Source of the DNA: Pseudomonas sp. H3(2019)
GTDB taxonomy: Bacteria; Pseudomonadota; Gammaproteobacteria; Pseudomonadales; Pseudomonadaceae
DNA length: 64,000 nt
NCBI RefSeq assembly: GCF_007713465.1
Contig: NZ_VMSG01000012.1
Coordinates: 103,098-167,097 of the forward strand
Direction of reading: 5' to 3'
This document shows, piece after piece, positions 1 through 7,840 of the stretch (its first letter is position 1; each line of letters begins with the position of its first letter). The notes below the pieces were generated by a model, which was not told where the DNA came from, did not search any database, and was given only the letters and a program-made list of their open reading frames with translations. The position numbers and the translations under genes are program-made.

Positions 1-603
1 GGTTATCGTCATCAGAACTACGACACCCTGAATCTGACCGAGCAGACCGCTGCCCTTGAGCACGGCTGCCGGGCGCTGGCGGCCATTACCGATCAACGCC
101 CAGCGGGTTTCCGGATTCCCGCCGGCAACTGGGCACCGGGGTTTACCGAAGCGTTGCGTGCGCAAGGCATTCGCTGGTCGTCCTGCTGGCGCGGCGATGA
201 CCTGCCGTTCGCCCATCCGACGGCGCCCGAGGTGATCGAACTGCCAATGCACTATGAATTGGAAGACGAACCGTACTTCGCGTTCAACCTGAGCCCGGCA
301 GTCCCACCCGCGCATTCGCGGATTGCCTCTTACAGCCATACCTTGGGCAACCTGCAAATGGACTTTGCCGGGTTTCATCGCTTTGGCCTGTGCTACGTAT
401 TGCGCCTGCACCCGGAGATTATCGCGACCCCGGGACGCATCGGCGTCCTGCGCGAGTTGCTGCTGGGTATCCAGCAACACGACGACGTGTGGATTGCCAC
501 GGCGAGTGAAGTTGCCCAGTGGTGGGCCGAGCGTGCTGTGCCGATGGACGAGGAGCATCCAGCGGCCGTGTATGAGCGGCATTATCGAGCATACTTGCCA
601 TGA
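1..603 (+). CDS. Polysaccharide deacetylase family protein, 3' part
   Basis: The open frame enters from the left edge and ends with TGA at 601-603, so about 200 C-terminal residues are present. The residues GFRIPAGNW, then W-S-S-C-W-R-G-D-D-LPF, and the late segment YVLRLHPEI followed by a W-W-A-E-R end resemble the C-terminal half of NodB-fold deacetylases of the PuuE/allantoinase-like type. Such enzymes remove N-linked acyl or formyl groups from sugars or small amides using a metal site. The metal-binding Asp/His residues normally lie in the N-terminal half, which is outside the window, so activity cannot be judged. The family call is fairly safe; the substrate is not known. The MFS gene follows after a degenerate palindromic repeat, and co-transcription is possible but not shown. 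Confidence 0.75.
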   Translation, partial: GYRHQNYDTLNLTEQTAALEHGCRALAAITDQRPAGFRIPAGNWAPGFTEALRAQGIRWSSCWRGDDLPFAHPTAPEVIELPMHYELEDEPYFAFNLSPAVPPAHSRIASYSHTLGNLQMDFAGFHRFGLCYVLRLHPEIIATPGRIGVLRELLLGIQQHDDVWIATASEVAQWWAERAVPMDEEHPAAVYERHYRAYLP

Positions 604-612
604 GCGAACACG

Positions 613-675
613 CTCAACCCACGGACGCAGAGCGTCCGGTGAGGCATTCCTTTGCTGCGCATGGGAACGATCAGC
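613..675. repeat. Degenerate copy of the GTTCCCACGC palindromic repeat family
   Basis: Read on the minus strand, this stretch contains GATCGTTCCCATGC, then GGAATGCCTCA, then GGACGCTCTGCGTCC. The same order of words is found in the fuller copies at 4883-4990 and 59146-59248. It lies between the deacetylase stop and the MFS start. Several bases of the outer stem have drifted. Confidence 0.55.
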
Positions 676-708
676 CGAACATAAAAAAATAAGGACATCC
701 GCACCACC

Positions 709-1884
709 GTGGCCACTTACTCGCTCGTTATTCGCCGCCTGATGATCTGCTCGCTGACCATCGTCGTCAGCCGCGCCATCACCAGTCCGTTGCTGACGCT
801 GTTCCTCAGCAACAAGCTGGGCCTGAACCAGCAGGACGTCGGCCTGCTGCTGGGCATCGCGGTGTTCATCGCCACCCTGCTTGCGCTCTACGGCGGTTAC
901 ATCATCGACCGCCTGGAAAAACGCCGATTGCTGATTCTGGCGATGCTTTCCAGCGCCGTCGGTTTTGTCCTGCTGACCTTCGCCCACAACCTTTACCTGA
1001 CCACGCTGACGCTGGTGATTACCGAAACCGCTTCGGCGCTGTTTCTGATCGGCTCCAAAGCGATCCTCAGTGAAAACCTGCCCATTGGCCAGCGGGCCAA
1101 GGCGTTTTCGCTGCGCTACACCCTGACCAATATCGGTTACGCCACCGGTCCGATGCTTGGGGTGGTGATTGCCGGGGTGCAGCCATTGGCACCGTTCCTG
1201 ATTGCCGGTGGCATCGCTTTTTTCAGTACCTTCCTGATGAGAGGAATTCCCGGATCGGCCAAGGAAGCGGCTGTTGGCCAGCCGCAAAGTTTTCTGAAAA
1301 CCCTGGTGACCCTGAAGAACGACCGCACACTGATCATGTTCACCTGCGGCTGCCTGCTCAGCACCGTGGTTCACGGGCGTTTTACCCTGTACCTGTCGCA
1401 ATACCTGCTGGTGACGCAAAACGAGCACATCGCCCTGCAAACCATGGCCGCGATCCTCGCCTGCAACGCAATCAGCGTGATTCTCTTGCAGTACCAGATC
1501 GGCCGGTTCCTCAAGCGAGAACAACTGCGTTACTGGATTGTTATCGGCAGCAGCCTGTTCATCCTCGGATTGGTCGGTTTCAGCTTCGCTCAGAACCTGG
1601 TGCAGTGGTGCCTGGCGATGTTTGTCTTCACCCTCGGCGAAATGATCATCTATCCGGCGGAGTTCCTGTTCGTCGACACCCTGGCCCCGGAAGAACTGCG
1701 CGGCAGCTACTACGGCGCGCAGAACCTGGCAGCATTGGGCGGTGCGGCGAGCCCTGTGATCTGCGGCTTTTTGCTGACCCACACGGCGCCGGCGACGATG
1801 TTTTATGCCCTCAGTGCACTGACGGCCATGGGCGGAGTGCTGTGTTTCCTGAGCGGTCGGCGTATCGCCACACTTCAAAATTAA
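709..1884 (+). CDS. Major facilitator superfamily transporter
   Basis: A 391-residue, strongly hydrophobic protein with about twelve membrane segments, suited to proton-coupled export or uptake of a small molecule across the inner membrane. The start is GTG at 709, preceded by AAGGAC at 691-696. The segment GGYIIDRLEKRRLLIL at about residues 63-78 is the MFS loop 2-3 motif (G-x-x-x-D-R-x-x-R-R) typical of drug-efflux-like members. The second half carries the usual repeated topology and ends shortly after the last membrane helix. A strong intrinsic terminator at 1974-2010 closes the unit. The substrate cannot be told from sequence. It is not a close copy of the broken MFS gene at 25.5 kb. Confidence 0.88.
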   Translation: MATYSLVIRRLMICSLTIVVSRAITSPLLTLFLSNKLGLNQQDVGLLLGIAVFIATLLALYGGYIIDRLEKRRLLILAMLSSAVGFVLLTFAHNLYLTTLTLVITETASALFLIGSKAILSENLPIGQRAKAFSLRYTLTNIGYATGPMLGVVIAGVQPLAPFLIAGGIAFFSTFLMRGIPGSAKEAAVGQPQSFLKTLVTLKNDRTLIMFTCGCLLSTVVHGRFTLYLSQYLLVTQNEHIALQTMAAILACNAISVILLQYQIGRFLKREQLRYWIVIGSSLFILGLVGFSFAQNLVQWCLAMFVFTLGEMIIYPAEFLFVDTLAPEELRGSYYGAQNLAALGGAASPVICGFLLTHTAPATMFYALSALTAMGGVLCFLSGRRIATLQN

Positions 1885-1973
1885 TGCACTGAAGGCTCAT
1901 TAATATGAATTTGTCAGGGGTGAGATAGATCGGCACACTGTGCCGGTTCCTCCCCCAAATGTTGGAACGCTTA

Positions 1974-2010
1974 AAGGGCTTTCTGGTGATCCAGACAAGC
2001 CCTTCTTTTT
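1974..2010 (+). terminator. Intrinsic terminator after the MFS gene
   Basis: AAGGGCTTTCTGG and CCAGA-C-AAGCCCTT form a stem of 13 pairs with a single bulged C and a TGAT loop, followed directly by CTTTTT. It ends the MFS transcript about 30 bases before the HPP start, so the HPP gene probably has its own promoter or depends on read-through. Confidence 0.85.
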
Positions 2011-2041
2011 GCCCGTTCGTTGCCACTGGATCGTTTTCGTT

Positions 2042-2758
2042 ATGTTCGCTCGCTGGATACCCGCTGCCGTCAACACCCGCCCCTCTGAATGGAGCCGTGC
2101 CGCCATCGGCATGTCGCTGGGCACACTGCTGAGTGTCTGGCTCTGTGGCCAGGTGTTCGGGATGGACGTGGCCTTACACTTGATCGGGCCGTTGGGCGCT
2201 TCGGCGGTGTTGCTGTTCGCCGTGTCTTCCGGCGCACTGGCGCAGCCGTGGTCGATTCTCGGCGGCTATTTGTGTGCAGCCGTGGTGTCGCTGCTGGTGG
2301 CCGATGTGCTTGGACGCACGCTGGGCAGTGCCTGTCTGGCGGCTGGCATGGCGCTGATTCTGATGTGCTGGCTGCGTTGCCTGCACCCGCCGGCGGGTGC
2401 GTTGGCGTTGCTGCTGGTGGTGGCGGACCCGGCGACCATTGCCATGGACTGGCGCGAACTCGGGCCGGTGATGCTCGCCGCGACGTGCATGCTGCTCAGC
2501 GCCCTGGCCTATAACAACCTGACGCGGATCCGTTACCCCAAGGGCCACAGTGAACCGGTCGCAGTGGTGCCCGCCGATCATCCGCCCGCAGACGCGCTGG
2601 CGATTACCGCCGAAGACCTCAAGCTGGCCCTGGCCGACATGCAGGAGTTCTTCGACGTCACGCCCGAGGACCTTGAGCAGTTGATCCACGCCAGCGAGCT
2701 GCACGCCAAACGCCGCAGCATCGGTGCAGTGTTCGGCACTCAACCACTAAACCACTAG
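2042..2758 (+). CDS. HPP family integral membrane protein
   Basis: The protein of 238 residues begins MFARWIPAAVNTRPSEW and carries about four closely spaced membrane helices (roughly residues 20-160), including the hallmark LHPPAGALALLL segment with the His-Pro-Pro triplet that names the HPP family. Distant members have been linked to nitrite transport in plastids; the bacterial role is not settled. After the membrane part there is a charged tail of about 70 residues (ADMQEFFDVTPEDLEQLI) and no CBS pair, unlike many HPP proteins. The ATG at 2042 is chosen because the open frame upstream runs through the terminator hairpin. The stop overlaps the stop of the convergent AstA-like gene by four bases. 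Confidence 0.85.
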   Translation: MFARWIPAAVNTRPSEWSRAAIGMSLGTLLSVWLCGQVFGMDVALHLIGPLGASAVLLFAVSSGALAQPWSILGGYLCAAVVSLLVADVLGRTLGSACLAAGMALILMCWLRCLHPPAGALALLLVVADPATIAMDWRELGPVMLAATCMLLSALAYNNLTRIRYPKGHSEPVAVVPADHPPADALAITAEDLKLALADMQEFFDVTPEDLEQLIHASELHAKRRSIGAVFGTQPLNH

Positions 2759-3789
2759 GCCGCCGACTGCTGTCGCACCGGCACGGCCAGGCTGACGGCC
2801 CGCACCGAAGCACCGGCAGTCAACCCCAGTGTCTTGGCGGTGTGTGCATCGACAATCAAGGTCCCGGCGGCGACCCGCGCTGGCGCAGCGGTGATCCGGC
2901 AATCGGCGAACTGGCGGTTGTGAATCAGATAGACCGCCGCCTGCTCACCGGGTGTGCCGATGCTCAGTTGCAACACCTGGCTGTCACGCACCGCGCGAAT
3001 GTCGCCGGTGGCGCACTCGATCAACGGGCCACCGTCAAAGATGTCGATGTAGTCCTTGTGCTCGAACCCTTCAGCCTTGAGCATCCCCAGCGCCGGTTCG
3101 GTGTTGGGATGAACCCGGCCGATCGTCGCCCGCGCAGCCTCGGGCAGCAGGCAGGTCGGCAGCGGGAACTTGGGCATCAGCTCGGCAATGAAGGTCTTGT
3201 TGCCCAGCCCGGTGAGGTAGTCGGCGTCGGCAAAATCCATCTTGAAGAAGTGCCGGCCCAGCCCTTCCCAGAACGGCGAGACGCCCTCTTCGTCCGAGTA
3301 ACCGCGCATTTCGGCGATCACCTTGTCGCCAAAGCGCTGGCGAAATTCGGCGAGAAACAGAAACCGCGCCTTGGACAGCAAACGACCATTCAGACCGCTG
3401 CGATGACTGGCGTGCAGAAACAACGAACACAACTCCGATTGCCCGGTCATGTCATTACCGAGAAACAGCGTCGGCAATTGCTGGTTGATCCCGAGATTCT
3501 TCGACGCGGCGACAAACAGTCCCATCCGGTAGTTGTACCAAGGCTCACGCAGCCCGACCGCGCCAGCCAGTGCGCAGATACCGACGGCTTCGCCGTTGTC
3601 GGCCTCCAGCACAAACAGGTAGTCGGCATCACCCCGTTCGGCTTCACCGGCGAAGGTTTTTTCAGCCCATTCCAGGCGCTGCCGCAAACGCCCGGCATCG
3701 GCCGGCAAAGTGGTCAAACCGGTGCCGGCGCTATGGGCCAATGCCAGCAACGCCGGCAGGTCATTCATCGTTGCAGGACGGACGATCAT
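2755..3789 (-). CDS. Arginine N-succinyltransferase family protein (AstA/AruF-AruG-like)
   Basis: The 344-residue protein starts MIVRPATMNDLPALLALA. It matches the AstA family throughout: an N-terminal acyltransferase region, the central EMRGYSDEEGVSPFWEGLGRHFFKMDF segment at about 162-188, then GFEHKDYIDIFDGGPLIEC. AstA enzymes move succinyl from succinyl-CoA to the alpha-amino group of arginine or ornithine, the first step of the AST route. No other ast gene is present here, so this is probably a paralogue outside the main aru/ast operon. Its ATG shares one base with the stop of the CtlX-like gene (TGATG), so the two are translationally coupled and likely act on related guanidino or ureido compounds. 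The substrate is an inference. Confidence 0.85.
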   Translation of the reverse strand: MIVRPATMNDLPALLALAHSAGTGLTTLPADAGRLRQRLEWAEKTFAGEAERGDADYLFVLEADNGEAVGICALAGAVGLREPWYNYRMGLFVAASKNLGINQQLPTLFLGNDMTGQSELCSLFLHASHRSGLNGRLLSKARFLFLAEFRQRFGDKVIAEMRGYSDEEGVSPFWEGLGRHFFKMDFADADYLTGLGNKTFIAELMPKFPLPTCLLPEAARATIGRVHPNTEPALGMLKAEGFEHKDYIDIFDGGPLIECATGDIRAVRDSQVLQLSIGTPGEQAAVYLIHNRQFADCRITAAPARVAAGTLIVDAHTAKTLGLTAGASVRAVSLAVPVRQQSAA

Positions 3790-4724
3790 CAATGCTGCTC
3801 CTGTGGGCTGACGCGTTTAGGCAGATAGACTTCCGCGAGCATGCAGCGCGCACTGCCGCCGCCAATGCGCTCGATGGTGTCGATGTTCACGGGTAGCGGT
3901 TTGGCATACGCTTCGACCATCCGGCGCTGGTCGGCATGCAGTGAACGCCAGGCGGTGCGCGACATCACCAGCAGCGGCTCGCCAGCGGCGTTGTGCACTT
4001 CAAGCATGTTGCCGGCGAACGACTCCAGCTGATCGAAGCTCAGGGTCATGACCTGTTTGCCGCTGCGTTCCAGACGTGAATGCAAGGCTGAACGTTCGTT
4101 TCGATCATTGACCGAGTCGAAGCACGCCACCGCCAGGCGCGTGCCGACGCTCATCATCACGTTGGTGTGATAGATCGGCACACCGTGACGGTCCATCGCA
4201 TTGAATGCGCAGAGTTCATAACCGAGGTGCTCAACAAGCTGATCTAACGCCTTCGCGTGGGTGCGGGTCGAATACCCGGCGTAACAGATGCGCTGCTCCC
4301 GATCGAGAACCATGCTGCCGGTGCCTTCAAGGAACACTTCCTGCTGCTCAAGGCCGGAGAGGTCAAGCAATTGCTCGATGCGGTAGTCATCGCGCAGCCA
4401 GTCGAGCACGCCTTTGTCCCGTTCCAGGCGCCGGTTGTGGCCTTGCATCGGGTACAGCACGAGCGTGCCGTCGGGATGGCTGCTCCACCAATTGTTCGGA
4501 AAGATCGAGTCCGGGGTGTGCGGTGCTTCACTGTCGTTGTGCACCATGACTTCAACGCCGTGCTCACGCAGGGCTGCGACATAGCCGTCGAACTCTTGCA
4601 GGGCCTTGAGTTGCACGTCTTCGGCGGCAGCCGCCGGGCGCTGGAAACGGTTGTTGGCCGCCGTGTCCTGGTTGAAGGAGAAACGTGTCGGGCGAATCAT
4701 CAAAACGGTATTGGTGGTTTGCAT
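3789..4724 (-). CDS. ctlX: CtlX-like amidinotransferase-superfamily hydrolase (citrulline/arginine-related)
   Basis: From the ATG at 4724 the protein is 311 residues, MQTTNTVLMIRPTRFSFN. It has the guanidino-group-modifying enzyme signatures: PNNWWSSHPDGTLVLYPM near the front, FLEGTGSMVLD with the acidic residue, YHTNVMMSVG with the catalytic His, and a C-terminal GGGSARCMLAEVYLP holding the nucleophilic Cys. Family members hydrolyse citrulline, arginine or methylated arginine. Proteins of this kind in pseudomonads are annotated as CtlX or as arginine-deiminase-related. A longer frame to 4973 exists only because the upstream palindromic repeat is open, so it is not used. The gene is the first of a coupled pair with the AstA-like gene and lies next to an Lrp-type regulator. 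Confidence 0.8.
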   Translation of the reverse strand: MQTTNTVLMIRPTRFSFNQDTAANNRFQRPAAAAEDVQLKALQEFDGYVAALREHGVEVMVHNDSEAPHTPDSIFPNNWWSSHPDGTLVLYPMQGHNRRLERDKGVLDWLRDDYRIEQLLDLSGLEQQEVFLEGTGSMVLDREQRICYAGYSTRTHAKALDQLVEHLGYELCAFNAMDRHGVPIYHTNVMMSVGTRLAVACFDSVNDRNERSALHSRLERSGKQVMTLSFDQLESFAGNMLEVHNAAGEPLLVMSRTAWRSLHADQRRMVEAYAKPLPVNIDTIERIGGGSARCMLAEVYLPKRVSPQEQH

Positions 4725-4882
4725 GGGCACAGAATCAATGAGGGTTGAGAGGGGCTCATTGTCTGATTCGGCAGCGGAAAAACCCGGCTGATAAGGAGGG
4801 AGTTGGTGCTGGAAATGGCTGAAAACGGGGGGGCTTGCAGCCGATTTGGTGGGCGTGATAAATCGTCTGAAATTGATGAGTT

Positions 4883-4990
4883 GATCGTTCCCACGCTCTG
4901 CGTGGTAACGCCTCATTGGACGCTCCGCGTCCGCCGTTGAAGTGACGCGGAGCGTCACGGGCTGCATTCCCACGCAGAGCGTGGGAACGA
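4883..4990. repeat. Palindromic repeat of the GTTCCCACGC family, full copy
   Basis: The outer arms GATCGTTCCCACGCTCTGCG and its near-complement ending GCAGAGCGTGGGAACGA enclose an inner palindrome in which TGACGCGGAGCGTCACGG faces a GACGCTCCGCGTCC. The whole unit is about 108 bases and could fold as a cruciform or paired hairpins. It lies between the CtlX-like and Lrp-type genes. Other copies are at 25465, 57888 and 59146, with a worn one at 613. Confidence 0.8.
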
Positions 4991-5005
4991 GACTGTGCGA
5001 TGTGA

Positions 5006-5482
5006 TTACGTCGAGGTTTTGACCATCGCCAGCTCAGGGTGGCTGACCAGTTTGTCGATGTGCAGGTCCGGGTCGTCGAACCAGACTTCGGTCAATACCC
5101 GGTAGTGTTCCATGTCGCGACAGCGCATCCGCAGGCTGTAGTCGAAGGCGCCACTGATCAATTGGCACTCCAGCACCTGCGGGCAGGCGCGGACTTTGGC
5201 TTCAAAGGCTTTCTGCGCGGCACGTCCGCTCTGGTTCGAGAGTGCCACCAGCACCAGCAACGACAGACCGGGGGTCAGTTTTTTCTCGTCGAGAATCGCC
5301 CCGTAGCCACGAATGACGCCGAGCTGTTCAAGCTTGCGCACCCGCTCAAGGCATGGCCTTGGCGTCAGGTGCACGCGCTCGGAAAGCTTCTGATAGGTGA
5401 TGCGCCCTTCGTGGCGCAGCACCTCAATGATTGCCTGATCGATACGATCAAGCACGATCGACAGATCGCGGATGTCCGCCAT
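5006..5482 (-). CDS. Lrp/AsnC family transcriptional regulator
   Basis: A protein of 158 residues with the standard layout: a helix-turn-helix at about 14-62 (LDRIDQAIIEVLRHEGRITYQKLSERVHLTPRPCLERVRKLEQLGVIRGY) and a C-terminal RAM-type effector domain with GAFDYSLRMRCRD near residue 111. Members sense amino acids and bind DNA as dimers to octamers. It lies just downstream of the ABC importer (12 bases from the ATPase stop) and upstream of the CtlX/AstA pair on the same strand, so it is a natural candidate for controlling uptake and breakdown of one amino acid. Arginine, ornithine or citrulline are the best guesses from the neighbours. Confidence 0.92.
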   Translation of the reverse strand: MADIRDLSIVLDRIDQAIIEVLRHEGRITYQKLSERVHLTPRPCLERVRKLEQLGVIRGYGAILDEKKLTPGLSLLVLVALSNQSGRAAQKAFEAKVRACPQVLECQLISGAFDYSLRMRCRDMEHYRVLTEVWFDDPDLHIDKLVSHPELAMVKTST

Positions 5483-5494
5483 GTACGCCTTGCC

Positions 5495-6256
5495 TCACTT
5501 CAAACGGCCCGATAAAAATTGCTGCAAACGCTCGCTTTTTGGCTGGTCGAGAATCGTTGCATCGCCCTGCTCTTCGACCCGGCCTTGATGCAGGAACAGC
5601 ACCTGGCTCGACACCTGTCGGGCAAAGCCCATTTCGTGGGTCACCATCAACATGGTCCGGCCTTCTTCGGCCAAGGCCTGAATCACCTTCAATACTTCAC
5701 CCACCAGCTCCGGGTCGAGGGCCGAAGTCGGCTCGTCGAACAGGAGAATCTGCGGCTCCACCGCCAACGCCCGGGCAATCGCCACCCGTTGCTGCTGGCC
5801 GCCGGACAGGAATGCCGGGTATTGCTCGGCCACGCGTTGCGGCAGGCCGACTTTGTCCAGGTAGGCTCGGGCGCTGACTTCAGCGTCCTTGCGGCTGACA
5901 CCCAGGACTTTGCACGGCGCCAGCATGATGTTCTCCAGCACGGTGAGATGACTCCACAGGTTGAAGTGCTGAAACACCATCGCCAGCCGCGTGCGCAAGC
6001 GCTGCAACTGTGCCGGGTTGGCAACCCGCATGCCACCGGGCGCCTGACGGGTGACAATCCGCTCGCCGTCCAGCTCGATGGCACCTTCATCCGCCCGTTC
6101 GAGAAAGTTGATACACCGCAGCATAGTGCTTTTACCGGAGCCACTGGCACCAATCATGCTCACCACATCACCGGCGCGGGCATTCAACGAGACGCCCTTG
6201 AGCACTTCGTTGTCACCAAAGCGTTTATACAGATTTTCAACGGTCAGTTTGTACAT
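5495..6256 (-). CDS. ABC transporter ATP-binding protein, polar amino acid type (HisP/ArtP-like)
   Basis: The 253-residue ATPase has Walker A GASGSGKST at about 36-44, the Q-loop FQHFNLWSHLTVLEN, the signature LSGGQQQRVAIARAL, Walker B ILLFDEPTSALDPE, and the switch His in MLMVTHEMGFA. The insert near residue 70 (APGGMRVANPAQLQRLRTRL) is typical of the histidine/arginine/octopine branch. It energises import through the two permeases encoded upstream on the same strand. The ATPase lies 76 bases after the permease gene, whereas the two permease genes overlap. Confidence 0.95.
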   Translation of the reverse strand: MYKLTVENLYKRFGDNEVLKGVSLNARAGDVVSMIGASGSGKSTMLRCINFLERADEGAIELDGERIVTRQAPGGMRVANPAQLQRLRTRLAMVFQHFNLWSHLTVLENIMLAPCKVLGVSRKDAEVSARAYLDKVGLPQRVAEQYPAFLSGGQQQRVAIARALAVEPQILLFDEPTSALDPELVGEVLKVIQALAEEGRTMLMVTHEMGFARQVSSQVLFLHQGRVEEQGDATILDQPKSERLQQFLSGRLK

Positions 6257-6332
6257 GCAACACTCCTGGAGCGCTGCCGTTGGCGACAGCGTTCTGGACA
6301 GAAAGAGGGAGGAAAAAAGCCGGCTGCAGATC

Positions 6333-7043
6333 TCAGTGAGCCGGCCCGAGGAAATTCAGCCAGCGCTTCTCTGCAAGACGAAACGCGCCGACCAGGCCAA
6401 ATGACAGCGCGAGGTACAGCAGCCCGGCGATACCGAAGGCCTGGAAGGTCATGAAGGTCGCGGCATTGGCGTCCCGGGCAACCTTGAGGATGTCCGGAAT
6501 GGTCGCGGTGAACGCCACCGATGTGGCGTGCAGCATCAGGATCACTTCGTTGCTGTAGTAAGGCAGCGCCCGACGCAACGCCGAAGGCAGAATCAACTTC
6601 ACATACAAACGCCAGCCACTCAGGCCATAGGCATGGGCCGCCTCGATTTCACCGTAGGGAATGCTGCGGATCGCCCCGGCGAAGATCTCGACGGTGTAGG
6701 CACAAGTGTTGAGGGTGAACGCCAGCAAGGTGCAATTCATCGCATCGCGAAAGAACTCTTCCAGCAGCGGCTGCGAGCGGACCACCGCGATGCCGTAGAT
6801 CCCGCTGTAGCAAATCAGCAACTGGATATACAACGGTGTGCCACGAAACACGTAAGTGAACAGCTGCACCGGCCAGCGCAGCAGGCCCCAGCCGGACGTG
6901 CGCAAGATTGCCAGCGGTAGCGACAGGCAAAACCCGAGCACAATGCTCACCACCAGCAGCCATAAGGTCATGGCCAAACCGGTGAAGTTGTAGCCGTCAC
7001 TGAACAGGAAAGGTTTCCAGTATTCGGAGATCAATTCGATCAT
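6333..7043 (-). CDS. ABC transporter permease, polar amino acid type (HisM-like)
   Basis: A 236-residue inner-membrane permease of the three-TM-pair amino-acid (HEQRo) class with about five membrane helices. The cytoplasmic loop EIEAAHAYGLSGWRLYVKLILPSALRRALP holds the EAA motif that docks on the ATPase. It starts at ATG 7043 inside the end of the HisQ-like gene (overlap 7040-7043), indicating coupled translation and a HisQM heterodimer. Confidence 0.94.
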   Translation of the reverse strand: MIELISEYWKPFLFSDGYNFTGLAMTLWLLVVSIVLGFCLSLPLAILRTSGWGLLRWPVQLFTYVFRGTPLYIQLLICYSGIYGIAVVRSQPLLEEFFRDAMNCTLLAFTLNTCAYTVEIFAGAIRSIPYGEIEAAHAYGLSGWRLYVKLILPSALRRALPYYSNEVILMLHATSVAFTATIPDILKVARDANAATFMTFQAFGIAGLLYLALSFGLVGAFRLAEKRWLNFLGPAH

Positions 7044-7765
7044 CGCGTCATCCCTCGCACGCCCTGGTTGTAGCGCCGTTCAAGCACGCGCAAGACATAG
7101 TTCGAAGCGCTGGTGATCAACAGGTACAGCGCTGCCGCCAGCAACAGAAAATCCAGCATGTTGAAGGTGCTTTTGCCGGCCTCCTGCGCGACCTTGACCA
7201 GATCCGACAAGCCGATGATCGACACCAGCGCCGTGGCCTTGAGCAGCACCAGCCAGTTGTTGCCCAGGCTCGGCAAGGCAAAGCGCATCATCTGCGGGAA
7301 CACCACGCAGTAAAAACGCTGCCAACGGCTCAGGCCAAACGACGCACCGGCCTCCTGTTGCCCACGAGGGACACTGAGGATCGCGCCACGAAAGGTCTCG
7401 GTGAAATACGCGCCGTAGATAAAGCCCAGGGTCACGATACCGGCCACGAACGGGTCGATTTCCATGTACGGCCATTGCATGAACTCGGTCAAACTGCTCA
7501 ACCAGCCTTGCAGGCTGTAGAAGATCAGCAGCATCAACACCAGGTCCGGTACACCGCGAATCAGCGTGGTGTAAAAGGTTGCCGGCAGGTTCAGCAGCCG
7601 CAGCGGCGAAAGCTTGGCCGCCGCACCGAGCAGGCCCAGCAGCATGCTGACCAGCAGCGACAGCGCCGAGAGTTTCAGGGTCACCCAGGTGCCGTGCAGC
7701 AACAGTGGGCCATAGCCTTGCAGGGCCGAGAGATCCAGACCCAGAGCATTGAGGAAGGTATTCAC
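7040..7765 (-). CDS. ABC transporter permease, polar amino acid type (HisQ-like)
   Basis: The partner permease, 241 residues, has the EAA loop QQEAGASFGLSRWQRFYCVVFPQMMRFALP. The start is taken as GTG at 7765 (VNTFLNALGLDLS), because AGGTGA lies about six bases upstream on the coding strand. A longer frame to 7816 would read through the hairpin at 7795-7829. It stands between the binding-protein gene and the second permease, giving the classic order binding protein, Q, M, P seen in histidine/arginine/octopine systems. Confidence 0.92.
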   Translation of the reverse strand: MNTFLNALGLDLSALQGYGPLLLHGTWVTLKLSALSLLVSMLLGLLGAAAKLSPLRLLNLPATFYTTLIRGVPDLVLMLLIFYSLQGWLSSLTEFMQWPYMEIDPFVAGIVTLGFIYGAYFTETFRGAILSVPRGQQEAGASFGLSRWQRFYCVVFPQMMRFALPSLGNNWLVLLKATALVSIIGLSDLVKVAQEAGKSTFNMLDFLLLAAALYLLITSASNYVLRVLERRYNQGVRGMTR

Positions 7766-7794
7766 GCAAGTCACCTGTCTTGATGCACCACAGC

Positions 7795-7829
7795 GAGGCA
7801 TTGGGTCGTGAAACACGACCCAATGCCTC
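7795..7829. other. 16-bp perfect hairpin between binding-protein and permease genes
   Basis: GAGGCATTGGGTCGTG (7795-7810) and its exact complement (7814-7829) flank a three-base AAA loop. On the coding (minus) strand no run of T follows, so it is not a normal terminator. Such structures between a periplasmic binding-protein gene and its permeases often protect the upstream message from exonucleases and so raise binding-protein yield; that role is inferred from position. Confidence 0.75.
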
Positions 7830-7840
7830 AGGTGCGCTGA

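Noticed and set aside
2842..3828. Long open frame on the strand opposite the AstA-like gene
   Set aside because: It lies wholly antisense to a clear enzyme, is rich in Gln, Arg and Gly as expected from reverse reading of GC-rich codons, and shows no domain.
4725..4973. Upstream extension of the CtlX-like frame adding 83 residues
   Set aside because: The extra residues are read through the palindromic repeat and have no family likeness; ATG 4724 gives the normal length.
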